Source: Metallyticus violacea (lineage: Eukaryota; Arthropoda; Insecta; Mantodea; Metallyticidae). Taken from it: a DNA stretch of 64,000 bases. The notes below the pieces were generated by a model, which saw nothing but the letters and a program-made list of their open reading frames with translations, was not told the origin of the DNA and made no database searches. A program made the translations under genes and the position numbers. The stretch spans positions 77,054,001 through 77,118,000 of the forward strand of contig CM060831.1 of NCBI GenBank assembly GCA_030762175.1, in the 5' to 3' direction. Numbering within the stretch: position 1 is the first letter of the stretch; every line of letters starts with the position of its first letter. This document shows, one piece after another, positions 1-10,024 of the stretch.

Positions 1-151
1 GAATATTCCTAAAATGTTCTTTCCTCCGAATTTCCAAATTTCTTTTTGTTTTGCCTATGTAGCTGTGTTCACAATCTGCACATATTATTTTGTAAATTCC
101 TGATTTCTGTTCTGTCGGCATGGAGTCTTTTACTGTGCCACCTAATAAATT
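1..151 (-). pseudogene. GIY-YIG endonuclease domain of the PLE, partial
   Basis: Reverse reading from 151 to 1 begins GGTVKDS, the direct continuation of the NLLG block on the other side of the SINE, and runs into SGIYKIICADCEHSYIGKT, a clear GIY-YIG core with the Cys pair typical of Penelope endonucleases, then an RRKEHF segment. The domain is cut by the window edge before its catalytic C-terminal half. No stop is seen in this stretch, so this part was probably intact when the SINE inserted. Confidence 0.88.
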
Positions 152-454
152 AGTCGGTCCTGGTGGTGTAATGGTTACCATACTTGCCTCCTACGCCCAA
201 AACGCGGGTTCGAACCCGGCCAGGATCGATGGATTTTTTCGGGCGTAAAAATCCTAAGTATGGCTTCCTTCGGAAGGGAAGTAAAGCCGTGGGTCCCGTG
301 TCGTACATTTACGGCACGAAAAAGAACCTCAAGCCCGAAAGAGAGGCCTCTGAGCAAAATTTGTCGGCCGTTTCACGCCCTGAGTTGAATGGGACGCTGA
401 TGACCTGAGATGTTAAAGAGCGTCCATAAATAAATCAATCAAAAAAAAAAAAAT
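152..454 (+). mobile_element. tRNA-derived SINE, family 1 copy a, full length
   Basis: The head is tRNA-like with a perfect pol III A box (TGGTGTAATGG at 165-175) and B box (GGTTCGAACCC at about 208-218). An anticodon-loop-like CTCCTAC would read CCU (Arg-type), but the head is only tRNA-related. The body carries TTTTTTCGGGCGTAAAAATC and GGTCCCGTGTCGTACATTTA, and the element ends in an A-rich tail. Perfect 13-bp TSDs (CACCTAATAAATT) lie at 139-151 and 455-467. This is the best-preserved of about ten copies in the window. Confidence 0.93.
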
Positions 455-467
455 CACCTAATAAATT

Positions 468-1345
468 CTTAATGTTGTATCTGTTCTTTGGGGCTAACAT
501 TATTCCATGTTCTTTGAAGATTTTCTTAAACTTCTTGTGGTAAATTGGATGGTAGGTGAAACTTTTGAATTTGTATTCTTCTTTTGTGTTTTTCAGTGTG
601 GAAACTTTCCTTCTCCCTTTTTGTCTTTTAGATTTATTGATAATGCTTATCACTGTCTCTTTGTTGAAATAATTGATTATAGCTGTCTTTATTATTTGTT
701 TGCATTCTATTTTATACTCTACTTCTGTGAGTGGAATATTCATCACTCTTGTGTGCCAAATTGTGAAAAACTGCATATTTATGTCGAATGGGGTTATAAC
801 TCTCATTTGTTATGTAGTTTTCTGTGTGTGTTTCTTTTCTGTAAATTCCAAATTCAAACAATCTCCATTTCTTATAATTTTTAAATCTAGAAATGGTAGC
901 CACCCATTTCTTTCTTCTTCTATAGTAAATAGTATGGATTCATGTTGCAATTTAAGAAGTTTCGGGGCATCTATTCAGTGTTTTTTCAGTGTTATTGCAA
1001 AAATGTCATCCACATACCTATACCATGACTTGAAAATTAAAGGGAAGGCTTTAGTGATGTGTATTTCAAATGAGATCATGAAAAATTCTGCTAGAAAAGG
1101 TGACAAAGGATTTCTCGTAGCTGGGCCTGAAACTTGTTGGTAATATTTTTTGTTGAAGCTGAAGTAATTTTGTTTAATGCAAATATTAGTAAGTTTTAAT
1201 AAGTCTTCTATTTCTTCTGTTTTTAAATTTATTGATGTTAACCATTTCTCTAGTATAAGCATAAGTTTCTCTATAGGTATGCTCGGGAATAGGCTTTTAT
1301 ATTAAGTACAATGTTTATTGCTAACATGTATTTATGCTCTGATTC
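468..1345 (-). pseudogene. PLE reverse transcriptase, frameshifted
   Basis: The longest open stretch (1262 down to 975) carries the palm region with YVDD, the two catalytic aspartates of the RT, preceded by a GPATRNPLSP box, a degraded form of the usual G-x-P-x-G-SPLSP signature. The next block, read in two shifted frames between about 903 and 468, contains GIYRKETHTENYI and the FKKIFKEHGI-LAPKN-NLKNLLG segment that links RT to endonuclease in this family. Frame changes between blocks mean it cannot encode an active enzyme as it stands. The conserved text stops at the SINE target-site duplication and resumes on its other side. Confidence 0.85.
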
Positions 1346-1380
1346 ACTTTTAATTCCGAATCAGCAGTCATAGCAACCAA

Positions 1381-2656
1381 ATGGCCAATCCTTTTATTCA
1401 AGCACAAGTCTTCTCTCAAAATAGCAAATATACATTCTCTTCAGACATCCTTAATCCACAATCCTCCAACCAACATGCACATGTTAATAATCATTTCTCA
1501 TGTTGTGATCAATTTTGCCCATCCACTCCTGGTGCAGAGTTCCCTAAAGTGTATATATTTCTGTTGCATAGGTACTCTTCTTTACCAAGTACTGAATACC
1601 ACACCATAATCAATATTTGCCTTCCCCACCTCCATATATGTACCTCTGCTCTGCAACAAGCACCTGCCATCATGGATATAAATACCAAATCAGTAATTCA
1701 CATGAACAGAACCTATTGGACAAAAAAAATCAGTAGAACCAAAGAAAACCAGCAGAATTATACATATCCCTACCACATTATATATATATGGTTGGAATGC
1801 AAGAATAAAAGAAAAGGTTCAACAAAGAACATTTATTGTAATAAAAGTCTCATTTATTTCAACAATTACAGGCACCTTGCCAGTGTTTGCAAATTTTATC
1901 TCTGGAGATAAGCTCATATATAAAGTCCAAAATAGTGAAACAAGAGAAAAGAAAACAAAAAAGTGTTATTGCAGCATTGGAAATGGAGAATGATATTAGC
2001 ACAGAAGGAGGCAATAGCAACAGCAACAAATGGTTTTAAAAGATTCCAAAATATGCACAAAGCAAAATGAACTAAGAAAACAAAGCTTCTTTAAACCATT
2101 TTAAAATGCAAAAAACTGTTTGTGCCATTATAACATAAATGGCAAAAATAATTTGTACCATTAAAATTGATCAAACATTTCAGTCAATTAGGAACTTTGT
2201 ACATATAAGGAGATTACTCACAACAATTCCAAATATTTTGTGTAGAGAATACTGAACACGACTTACTCAATACTAGATTTAGTAAAGTTTCTCCCTACTA
2301 AATCTTTGTCACTTACCAATCTGCAAATTTGCCTAGTAAATTACCAGATGTACAAAGAAAACCAATAAATCTTTTCATTTACCAGCATAATTATAAATAC
2401 TAATTAAGGCCTTTTTTCCCTCTATTAAATCTAGTTATTTATCAGGCATAATGTGCAGAATGGTACATTACAAAGTTGTTATAAAGAAAATAAAATATAG
2501 CATATTTTACTTAATAAATATAATACATTTTGTTTTATAAAACACTATATATCGTATTTAATAAATAAAATATAATACATTTTCTTTATTGCATACTATA
2601 TTTTATCTAATAAATAAAATATAGTACATTTTCTTTATTACAACTAAGTAATTTAC
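1381..2656. other. AT-rich stretch, no supported gene
   Basis: No recognisable coding, RNA or complete transposon sequence. A 176-codon open frame at 1381-1911 has low-complexity, AT-driven composition and no familiar motif, so it is not called. Around 2487-2645 an AT-rich segment containing AAATAAAATATARTACATTT recurs about three times at 50-75 bp spacing. Confidence 0.6.
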
Positions 2657-2666
2657 CAATCTGCAC

Positions 2667-2907
2667 CTGGCCAGGACCGATGGATTTTTTCGGGCGTAAA
2701 AATCCTAAGTCCTTCGGAAGGGAAGTAAAGCCGTGGGTCACATGTCGTACATTTGCAGCACGAAAAAGAACCTCACGCCTGAAAGAGAGGCCTCTGAGCA
2801 AAATTTGTCTGCTGTTTCAGGCCCTGAGTTGAGTGGGACACTGATGACCTGAGATGTCAAAGAGAGTCCATATATAAATCAATCAAAAAAAAAAAAAAAA
2901 AAAAAAA
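2667..2907 (+). mobile_element. SINE family 1 copy b, 5'-truncated
   Basis: Begins at GGCCAGGACCGATGG, so the tRNA-like head with the A and B boxes is missing. A short deletion removes the usual TATGGCTT segment after CCTAAGT. The body otherwise follows the family to a 22-base A tail. A 10-bp TSD (CAATCTGCAC) lies at 2657-2666 and 2908-2917. The flanks belong to the surrounding repeat array, so the array predates the insertion. Confidence 0.9.
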
Positions 2908-2917
2908 CAATCTGCAC

Positions 2918-5138
2918 ATTATGCCTCATGAATGACCAGATATAATAGGTAGGGAAAAAAACTCCAAAATAGCAGAATATAGGAAAACATACACAATTTT
3001 CTTTTTCTTCCCTCCCATATATATAAAAACATTTGGCAAAACTTAGAACTCACGAAAGATACATTTTCTTTTCCTTCCTTCCTACCTCCCTCCCAAATAT
3101 AACAACATCGGCAGAACCAGAAAACCCTATAGAAATTTTATTTTTGCACTTTTATATATAAATCCACAACAGCATTTCACATATAAAAAAAGACTTAAAA
3201 AAAAAAAAAAAGGACCCCATGAACAATGCACTTAGACGAGACTTTAAAAAACAAAACAAAAAAAAATTAGGAACACCTCATACATATATAACAATTTTTC
3301 CCCTTCCCACATACCTTGCCAGTATTTGACATCTACAAGAGCTAGGAAAGCCTACAGAAATATTTTCCCCCCTCCAGATATAGACACCTCACAAGCAATT
3401 TACATCTGCAAAATGTAAAAGCATTTGTTAAAATTTATGTAATGACCAAGTGAAATAAACATTCCATTCTATAAAAAATTTATTTTCCCCACCAAAATAA
3501 ATACCTGAACAGAATTTCACATTTGCAAAGAAAAAAAAAAGACAAATACTCATATTATCAGGACCAAACTATATAGAGGAGAAGAAAGGAAAAAAACCCA
3601 GAGAATATCTTTTTCCTTCTAATTTTTTTTGTCTTCCCCCTCTCCCATATGCTCACTTTCTCTTTAGTGGCATCATTTTACATACAGTACAGTTGAGTTA
3701 TAACCATAATTGAAACAATGTCATGCTCACATTACAAACAAAACAATTCAGTAAATGCTCCAAAGTATGACCATTAACTTCAAAGCATTTCTGAAAATCT
3801 GCTTCAAAAGATCCTTGAACATGTCATAACATTTCTTTGCTGATTCTTGCACAGACATTCCTAATTTGTTGATATATTTACCAGGCGTAATTCATACTTT
3901 TTCATAAACTTCAGTAGCACATCCCATTCAATGGTGTTTTTTTTTTCATGTGGCCCCTAGCAGACAGATGTACCAAAACTTTTATACTGAAAATACAATA
4001 CTCTTTCCCTTCTCGGGCAGGAAAAAATACACCATTCCTTTTGAAAAAAACAATTTCACCTTGAAATGATATTGAGAATGGCATTACAAGGACCAGTAAA
4101 TGTCACTATCTAAGAGCACAAAATTTTGTATCCAGCATGTTTTCATTTTCCCCTTCATTTCAGATTAAATGGCTGCAATACTACAAATATATACATATTT
4201 CCCCCCCTCCTACATAAAACTAGCTCATAACAGTTGACATCTGCAGAGACAGGAAAGATTACAATCTCTCCTCCTCCTCCCCTCCCAGATATAAATACCA
4301 TAATAGCATTTTCACCTCTGCAGAACCAGCTAAGCCTACAGAATCCCCCCCCCCCCAAGTATAAATACCTTACAAGCAATTCACATTTGCACAACCAGAA
4401 AAGCCTGAATACCCAGATACAAATATGTGACCAACAGAACACATCAAAAGGGGGAGGAAAAAAAAAGTACAACCTGCAGAAAATTTTTTTCTATAACTAT
4501 TGTACTTTTGAAGCTGCTGACAATGGAGTGATAACATATCCTAAACTTATGTATTCATTTTTTACCAGACACTGACAATTTCACAGTTTATAATGTAAAT
4601 CTTAGTAATGCAAAATGGGAGATTAAAACATATCTAAAATTACAAATCAGAAAAAGACACATTGCAACCAACATTAACTACCTAAAATCACGTCTTAAAA
4701 GAAAAGTCACACCTAAAAAAAAAAAGAAGAAGAAGAAAAAAATATATATGTAAGTAAGTGGAGATGAGTGTAAAAAAAAAATATCTAAAGTTTAGAATAT
4801 ATTTTTCTTTTCCTTTCTTTTTCCCCCTCCCACATATTAACAACCTCACCAGCATTTGACATCTGTACAGCCATAAAGAACTACAATTTCCCCCCCCCCC
4901 TCCCACATATAAATACCTCATTTATATTTTTACACCTACAGAACCAATTAATCTTACAGAAATCCCCCCTCCTCCAAAATTTAAACACAAAATGAGCAAT
5001 TCACATAAAAAAAACAGAACAAGCAAAACCTAGAAATATATACATATTTTCCCTTTCCCAGATATAAATACATAACCAATAATGCACATCAGCAGGACCA
5101 ACTAAAAAGGGGGGAAAAAAAGAGATAGCAGCACTTAG
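2918..5138. repeat. Decayed tandem array A (pyrimidine tract + CACATATAAATACC + GACATCTGCAGAACC)
   Basis: A motif series recurs with roughly 65-130 bp spacing: a C/T tract (often CCCCCCTCC), then a variant of CACATATAAATACCT, then AGCATTTGACATCTGCAGAA, then CCAG-AAAGCCTACAGAAAT. The clearest neighbouring units lie at 4222-4400 and 4825-5000; others begin near 3010, 3100, 3300, 3370 and 3480. Units are strongly diverged and interrupted by A-rich sequence. No coding potential is evident; open frames across it (for example 4155-4575 on both strands) come from the biased composition. Confidence 0.7.
4490..4535 (-). repeat. Second partial copy of the 3' end of the foldback element
   Basis: This 45-bp stretch (TTGTACTTTTGAAGCTGCTG followed by ACAATGGAGTG) is close to the reverse complement of the right end of the hammerhead-like element at about 5606-5640. 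It shows that the element's end sequence occurs more than once locally. It is too short to tell whether it is a truncated insertion or shared host sequence. Confidence 0.55.
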
Positions 5139-5300
5139 AAATTTAATGCTTTAAGGTGCAAAATTTTTCATTCCATTCTCCCATATATTCTCTTTCTATA
5201 CTTATACATATGATTTTATATGTTATTTTACAATATATGGAAAAATTTTAATTTAATGATTTGGAGTGCAAAACGTACCTATAATTCCTAATTTCACTTT
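5139..5300 (+). repeat. First units of tandem array B
   Basis: Two units with the array B signature (AATTTAATGCTTTAAGGTGC, then CCATTCTCCCATATATTCTC, then ATATGATTTTATATGT, then ACAATATATGGAAAAATTTT) sit upstream of the 5445-5646 insertion, about 1.4 kb before the main block. They show that arrays A and B abut. Confidence 0.75.
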
Positions 5301-5444
5301 CCTTCTGAGACAGTATTTATGAGGTGCCACCACCAAATTTAATTAGCGTAATTATAGTACGTAATTTTATGTAACTTCCTTATTTTGAGCATGAGTGTAG
5401 TTTCATTTCTATGTCCTGTACAAGTTTTGAATTATTGTTGTGAT

Positions 5445-5646
5445 ATATACTACATTAATGTGTTCAGTTGTTTATACTAACTCCACTTACTTGTTGAGTC
5501 AACAACAACCGATGATGGGAGGAACCTCTCCCGAAACTAGTCCAAAGTTTTAAATAAGTAAGTGGAGTTAGTGTAAACAACTGAACAATAAATGTAGTAT
5601 ATATTACCACTCCATTGTCTACAGCTTCTAAGTACAATTTTTACTT
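5445..5646 (+). mobile_element. Small foldback retroelement with hammerhead-like core
   Basis: A 202-bp unit between perfect 15-bp TSDs. It contains a ~50-bp imperfect inverted repeat (5444-5492 and 5556-5604) whose spacer holds a hammerhead-ribozyme-like core. There is no ORF. This layout resembles the terminal repeats of Penelope-like elements and the small non-autonomous hammerhead retroelements (retrozymes) described in animals. A Penelope-like element lies 4 kb away, but nothing seen ties the two to one family. Confidence 0.7.
5509..5543 (+). ncRNA. Hammerhead-like self-cleaving ribozyme core (probably degenerate)
   Basis: Read in order: CCGATGA (5509-5515; consensus CUGAUGA, so U4 is replaced by C), stem II GGGAG/CTCCC (5517-5521 with 5528-5532, 6-nt loop), GAAA (5533-5536), a 2-bp stem III closed by a UA loop, and the GUC cleavage triplet (5540-5542). 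The order and spacing match a type I hammerhead with the very short stem III typical of Penelope-like copies. The long inverted repeat could form an extended stem I, but the bases nearest the core pair poorly, so activity is doubtful. Confidence 0.6.
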
Positions 5647-5661
5647 AATTATTGTTGTGAT

Positions 5662-6600
5662 GTTACTTCCTTGCAAGAATGCAGTAAGCTATCCCAGCCA
5701 TAAAATCTGACCTGGGAATTTCTGTTGACTAGTGCAACAATACTTGTAAAGATGGTTCAAGCAAAACCGATATTTTCTGGAGAAATTTCTAAAGGAGAAT
5801 CCTTGAGTAAGATGTTTATTTGTATACTGTTAGGGAATTGTAAAGTAGAGTAGGCATAATAAAACATATGGCAACTACAGGGAAGAAAAGACAAGGGAAT
5901 AACCTGGAAGAGAGATCCTAATGGTTTCATATAATACGCAAGAGATGCAGGTGACATGCAAATAGTCATGTACACCATCTGATCAATAAAATAACAGAAA
6001 GAAATTGGAGGGAACAGATTACCCAATAGAGATGCTAAGATGGGAGAAAATGTTTTAGATTTTTCTAAAAACATAAAGATAGCTTCGTGAGACCGGCAGA
6101 CTGCCATATTTATTTAGTCTTGTCATTTTGCAGCCAAGAGACACTCTCTGTTCTGTTCAGTTGGTTGGAAGAAAAGGCATTGTTTGTTCAATTCTAAGTC
6201 AGTGTGGAAGAGTCCAATTATCTGTTTTAGTTTAGTTCAGTAAAAAAGTATCATTTATGGAAAACTATTAGAGAAGAGTAGGCAGTTGTGTCTTGGAGTT
6301 AGTTAAGTTTAGTGGAGTTCAGAGCAGAATTTTAGAGGTATTAAAGTGCATTAGAGTGGTCAGCATATTTGGTAAGAAAGTGGCACATATTCTCCAGGAA
6401 ATAACGGCAGTACATTTTATGTGGAATAGTTCACGAACAATAAATTGTATTTCATCTACCATTACGAGAAATATTATCAATTTCCATATACTCCTTCCCC
6501 TATGCTCACAGGACCATAAAAGTATCCGGCAGCAGAGTCTGAACAGCTGTGGCAAAATATAAGTCAGCAGAAACCAATCATCGGAGAGGAAGAAATAACA
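5662..6600. other. Unassigned sequence between array units
   Basis: More balanced composition than the flanking arrays, with open frames of 78-116 codons on both strands (5757-6107 minus, 6293-6562 plus). None shows a recognisable domain. It could be an old insertion that split array B, since array units occur on both sides. I see no TSD, terminal repeat or splice-site pair that would define it. Confidence 0.5.
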
Positions 6601-7059
6601 TTACCCCTGAGAATCCAAAACAATCATATTAAATCCTTCCAAAATCTTTCCCTACTCTCTATATATTTAATGAACCCCCTTATTATTTAAAACTGCTGCA
6701 CTTCCCTCTCCCTACCTATTAATTGACATCTTTTATTTGTACATTTCCTATATATGGAAAGGTTTTAATTTAATGCTTTCTTCCCTTCTCTCCTCAAATT
6801 CTCTCTCATGCCCCCATCTCTTTCTGTATAATTTATAGGTATACAATTATATTTAAATTTGCAATATAAGGTTAAGTTACTTCTTTAGAGTACAAAATTT
6901 GTATTTTGCTTTTAATTCATTCTCTATTCTCTCTCCTACACACACAATATTTTAATATAAATGTTTTAATATTAAAATATTTTAATATATAATTTCATAT
7001 TATATATGAAACAAATTATTTTAGAGTACAAAATATTTCTTTTACCTTCTCCTTCTACA

Positions 7060-7061
<2 letters not shown>

Positions 7062-7094
<33 letters not shown>
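7062..7094. repeat. (CT)n microsatellite inside array B
   Basis: An uninterrupted CT run that expands the pyrimidine tract of one array unit. Shorter CT runs occupy the same place in units near 7470 and 9330. Confidence 0.95.
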
Positions 7095-7097
<3 letters not shown>

Positions 7098-9976
7098 ATT
7101 TCAATTTTTACATATCCATTTTATATAAATTTGCTATTAATTGCAACATTTTAATTTACAAAATGTGTTTTCCCTTCACTCTCTCTTTTATGCATTATCT
7201 TCTATATATATAATTTTGAAATATATGGAAAAATTTATTTTAATGTTTCAGATAAAAGTATACCTTTTTTTCTTCTTCCTTCACATTCTCTTTATTAACA
7301 GATATGCCTATTTATCTCAATTTGCAATTAGTGGAAAAGATTTAATTTAATGCTTTAAGGTAGAATAAGATTCACACTCTCTATACATTTACATTTTAAT
7401 GTAAATTTGCAATATAATGATAATGATAGGGTACAAAAGAATTCTTTCCCTTATCCACTCACATTCTCTCTCTCTCTCTCTCTCCCTCCTTTTCTATTTT
7501 TTTGGTAATCTTTTACATATACTTTTACTTACTGTATGGAAAGAGTTTAATTAAATGCTTTAGTGTACACAATAATTCTCCTTTCCCCCCATTCCTCCCT
7601 TTCTACTTATATATGTAACTGAAATAAATTAAAATGTTATAATGCAACTCCACAGGATACCAAAAATTTCATTCCCTTCTTCTGCTAACTTCATTCTCTC
7701 AATTTCTATTTTATGATATGCATTTATATGTAAATTTTCAATACGTGAAAAGGTTTTAATTTATTGCTTTTATTATGTTAATCTTTCCTTTATCATCATT
7801 TGGACTGCATTAGTCTTTTTGCAACATCTATAGATTGGACAGGAATACTGTAGCTGTAAATGTGTAGTCTTGAATGAAATAAATTAATGATGGTGCTAAT
7901 AAGCTTGTAGTCAAGAAATTTTTCTTTTATTTTATATCTACATTGCTCTCATTATAGATATGTTTTTATATGTAAATTAGAATATAATGTTTTTGGGTAC
8001 AAAATGCTTTCTGACCTTTTTCTCCAGCAATTCTCCCTCTATCTATATAATTATATACTTTTATATATATAAATTTGATATATTTAGAAATGTTATAATT
8101 TGATGTGTTAAGGTAAAGTAGGCAATTTTATTCTACATTTTCCCTTACCTATTTATTCATATACGTTTTAATGTGAGTTCCTACATTTCCCATATATGTC
8201 AAATTTATTTTAATGCTTTAGGTTACAACATTTTTCTTTATCTTCTCTCTCTCTCCCTTCCTCTGTCTGTCTGTCTGCCTGTCTATATACATTGTATGTA
8301 TTTTGAAATATGTGAAAAATGTATATTTATATGTAAACATGAAATATGTCAAAAAATGTATTTTAATATATCAAGATACAACATATTTATCATCCTTTTC
8401 CTATATTTTCTCCTTCTCCTTCTATCTATTTATTGATATGCTTTTACATGGTAATTTCAAAGATATGGAAAAGATATAATTTAACTCTCTACAGTACAAA
8501 CTGCTTCTTTGTCCAAACCAATAATCTGCCCCTTTACTTATACATATTTTGTATGTAAATTTGCAATATATGGCAATTTTATAATTTAATGCTTTAGAAA
8601 ACTAAATATTTATTTGCTTTTGCTCCCATGTTCATGTTGGAACTGTCTCTCTTTCACTCTCTTTTGATATTGTTTTAAAAGGAATTTTCAATTTATTAAC
8701 AATGTTTAATTCACCGTTTTAGATTGCAAATTTTGTTCCCCTTTTCCTCCACATTCTATATCTGCCTCTATAGTTGTAGATATATGTTTTATGTAAAATT
8801 TGTACATATAGAAACATTTATATTTAATGGTTTCTCGTAAAAATCACAATTTCCACATTTTCTTTCTATTAATATATATATATATATATATTCTTTTACG
8901 TGCAATTCTGGAAAACATGAAAACACTTTAATTTAATGCTTAGGGTATCAAACATGTGTCCTTACCTTTTATTCCAACATTCTCCCTCTTTGTTATGGAA
9001 ATGCTTCTTTGGGTAAATTTGCACTGTATGCTATGGTTGAAATTTAATGCACTAGAGTACATGTATTTTGCTCTTTTTCTTTCACCTTACCTTTCTTCAT
9101 TTATTGCTATATTTCTATATGCGTATGTGCAATATATGGTAAAATTTAATTTTTTGATTTTGGGTACATAATATATTTTACCATTCTGACCCTTTCTCTC
9201 TCATACTCACATACACACACACAGAGTTTTACATGTAATTATAAAACATTTGGGAAAAAAATATTTTTATGCATTGAATACAAAATGTTCCTTTCTTTTC
9301 CCCCTCCAGCAAATTTATGTCCATGTCTCTCTCTCTCTCTCTCTCTCTAAATTACTTTTACTATATAATTTTGAAACATGGGCAAAATTTCATTAAAGTG
9401 CTTTAGGGTAAAAATATATTTTTCACTTCCTCTTTCACATTCTCATTTATTCTCTATTTATAGATATGCCTTTTTATATCAATTCACAATTAATGGAAGG
9501 CTTTAAATCAATGTTTAAGGGTGCAATATGTGTATTTCCATTCCTACTTCATATTCCACTCTCTCTACATTTTCCATATAACTTTTTAAGGTAAATTTGC
9601 AATTTGTGGGAAGGTTATAATTTTATTGCTTAGGGTACAGTGTGCTTATTTCTCTTCTCTTCCCACATTCTCCCCCACTCTATTTAGAGATATGCTTTTA
9701 TATTTGCAATGTAAAAATTTTTTTTATTTAATACTTTAGGGTAGAAAATTCCTTTAATCCTCCCCACACTTCACTCTATTTATATGTTCTTTAATGTAAA
9801 TTTTCAATATATGAGATGTGTTAATTTATTGCATTTAGGTACGAAACATTTCTTTCCATAGTTTTCCAGCTATTTTCTATATGTCCTCTCTCTAATTATA
9901 CTTATGCTTTTATATGTACATTTAGAATATATGAATAGGTGTTAATTTAATGCTTTAGGGAATAAAATGGTTGTTC

Positions 9977-9979
<3 letters not shown>

Positions 9980-10022
<43 letters not shown>
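9980..10022. repeat. (AT)n microsatellite inside array B
   Basis: About 21 AT dinucleotides in a row, expanding the TATATATGC segment of one unit. Confidence 0.95.

Positions 10023-10024
<2 letters not shown>

Larger units (their letters stand above)
1..1380 (-). mobile_element. Penelope-like element (PLE), 3' part, interrupted by a SINE
   Basis: Minus-strand reading gives the hallmarks of a Penelope-like retroelement in order: an N-terminal RT piece (FPSIPIEKL), a GPATRNPLSPFLAEFFM box, the catalytic YRYVDDIFAI box, an LPFLDLKI-type block, a HPIYHKKFKKIFKEHGI block, then a C-terminal GIY-YIG endonuclease that runs off the window edge. It is defective: at least two frameshifts (around 1300 and 720-810), in-frame stops upstream of 1300, and a SINE insertion at 152-454. 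The 5' limit near 1380 is where the match fades; the 3' end lies outside the window. Family assignment is secure from motif order; clade is not determined. Confidence 0.9.
5430..5661. repeat. Perfect 15-bp target-site duplication of the foldback element
   Basis: AATTATTGTTGTGAT occurs at 5430-5444 and 5647-5661, directly bracketing the element at 5445-5646. A perfect 15-bp match of mixed sequence at exactly these borders is good evidence of insertion. Confidence 0.85.

Noticed and set aside
152..230. Functional tRNA gene
   Set aside because: Good A and B boxes, but the acceptor ends do not pair and the same head is joined to a repeated SINE body at many sites.
1381..1911. 176-codon plus-strand open frame
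   Set aside because: AT-driven composition, no motif, no splice or promoter context; length alone is weak evidence in this sequence.
4155..4575. Overlapping 105- and 113-codon frames on opposite strands
   Set aside because: They run across tandem array A, including poly-C tracts; composition artefact.
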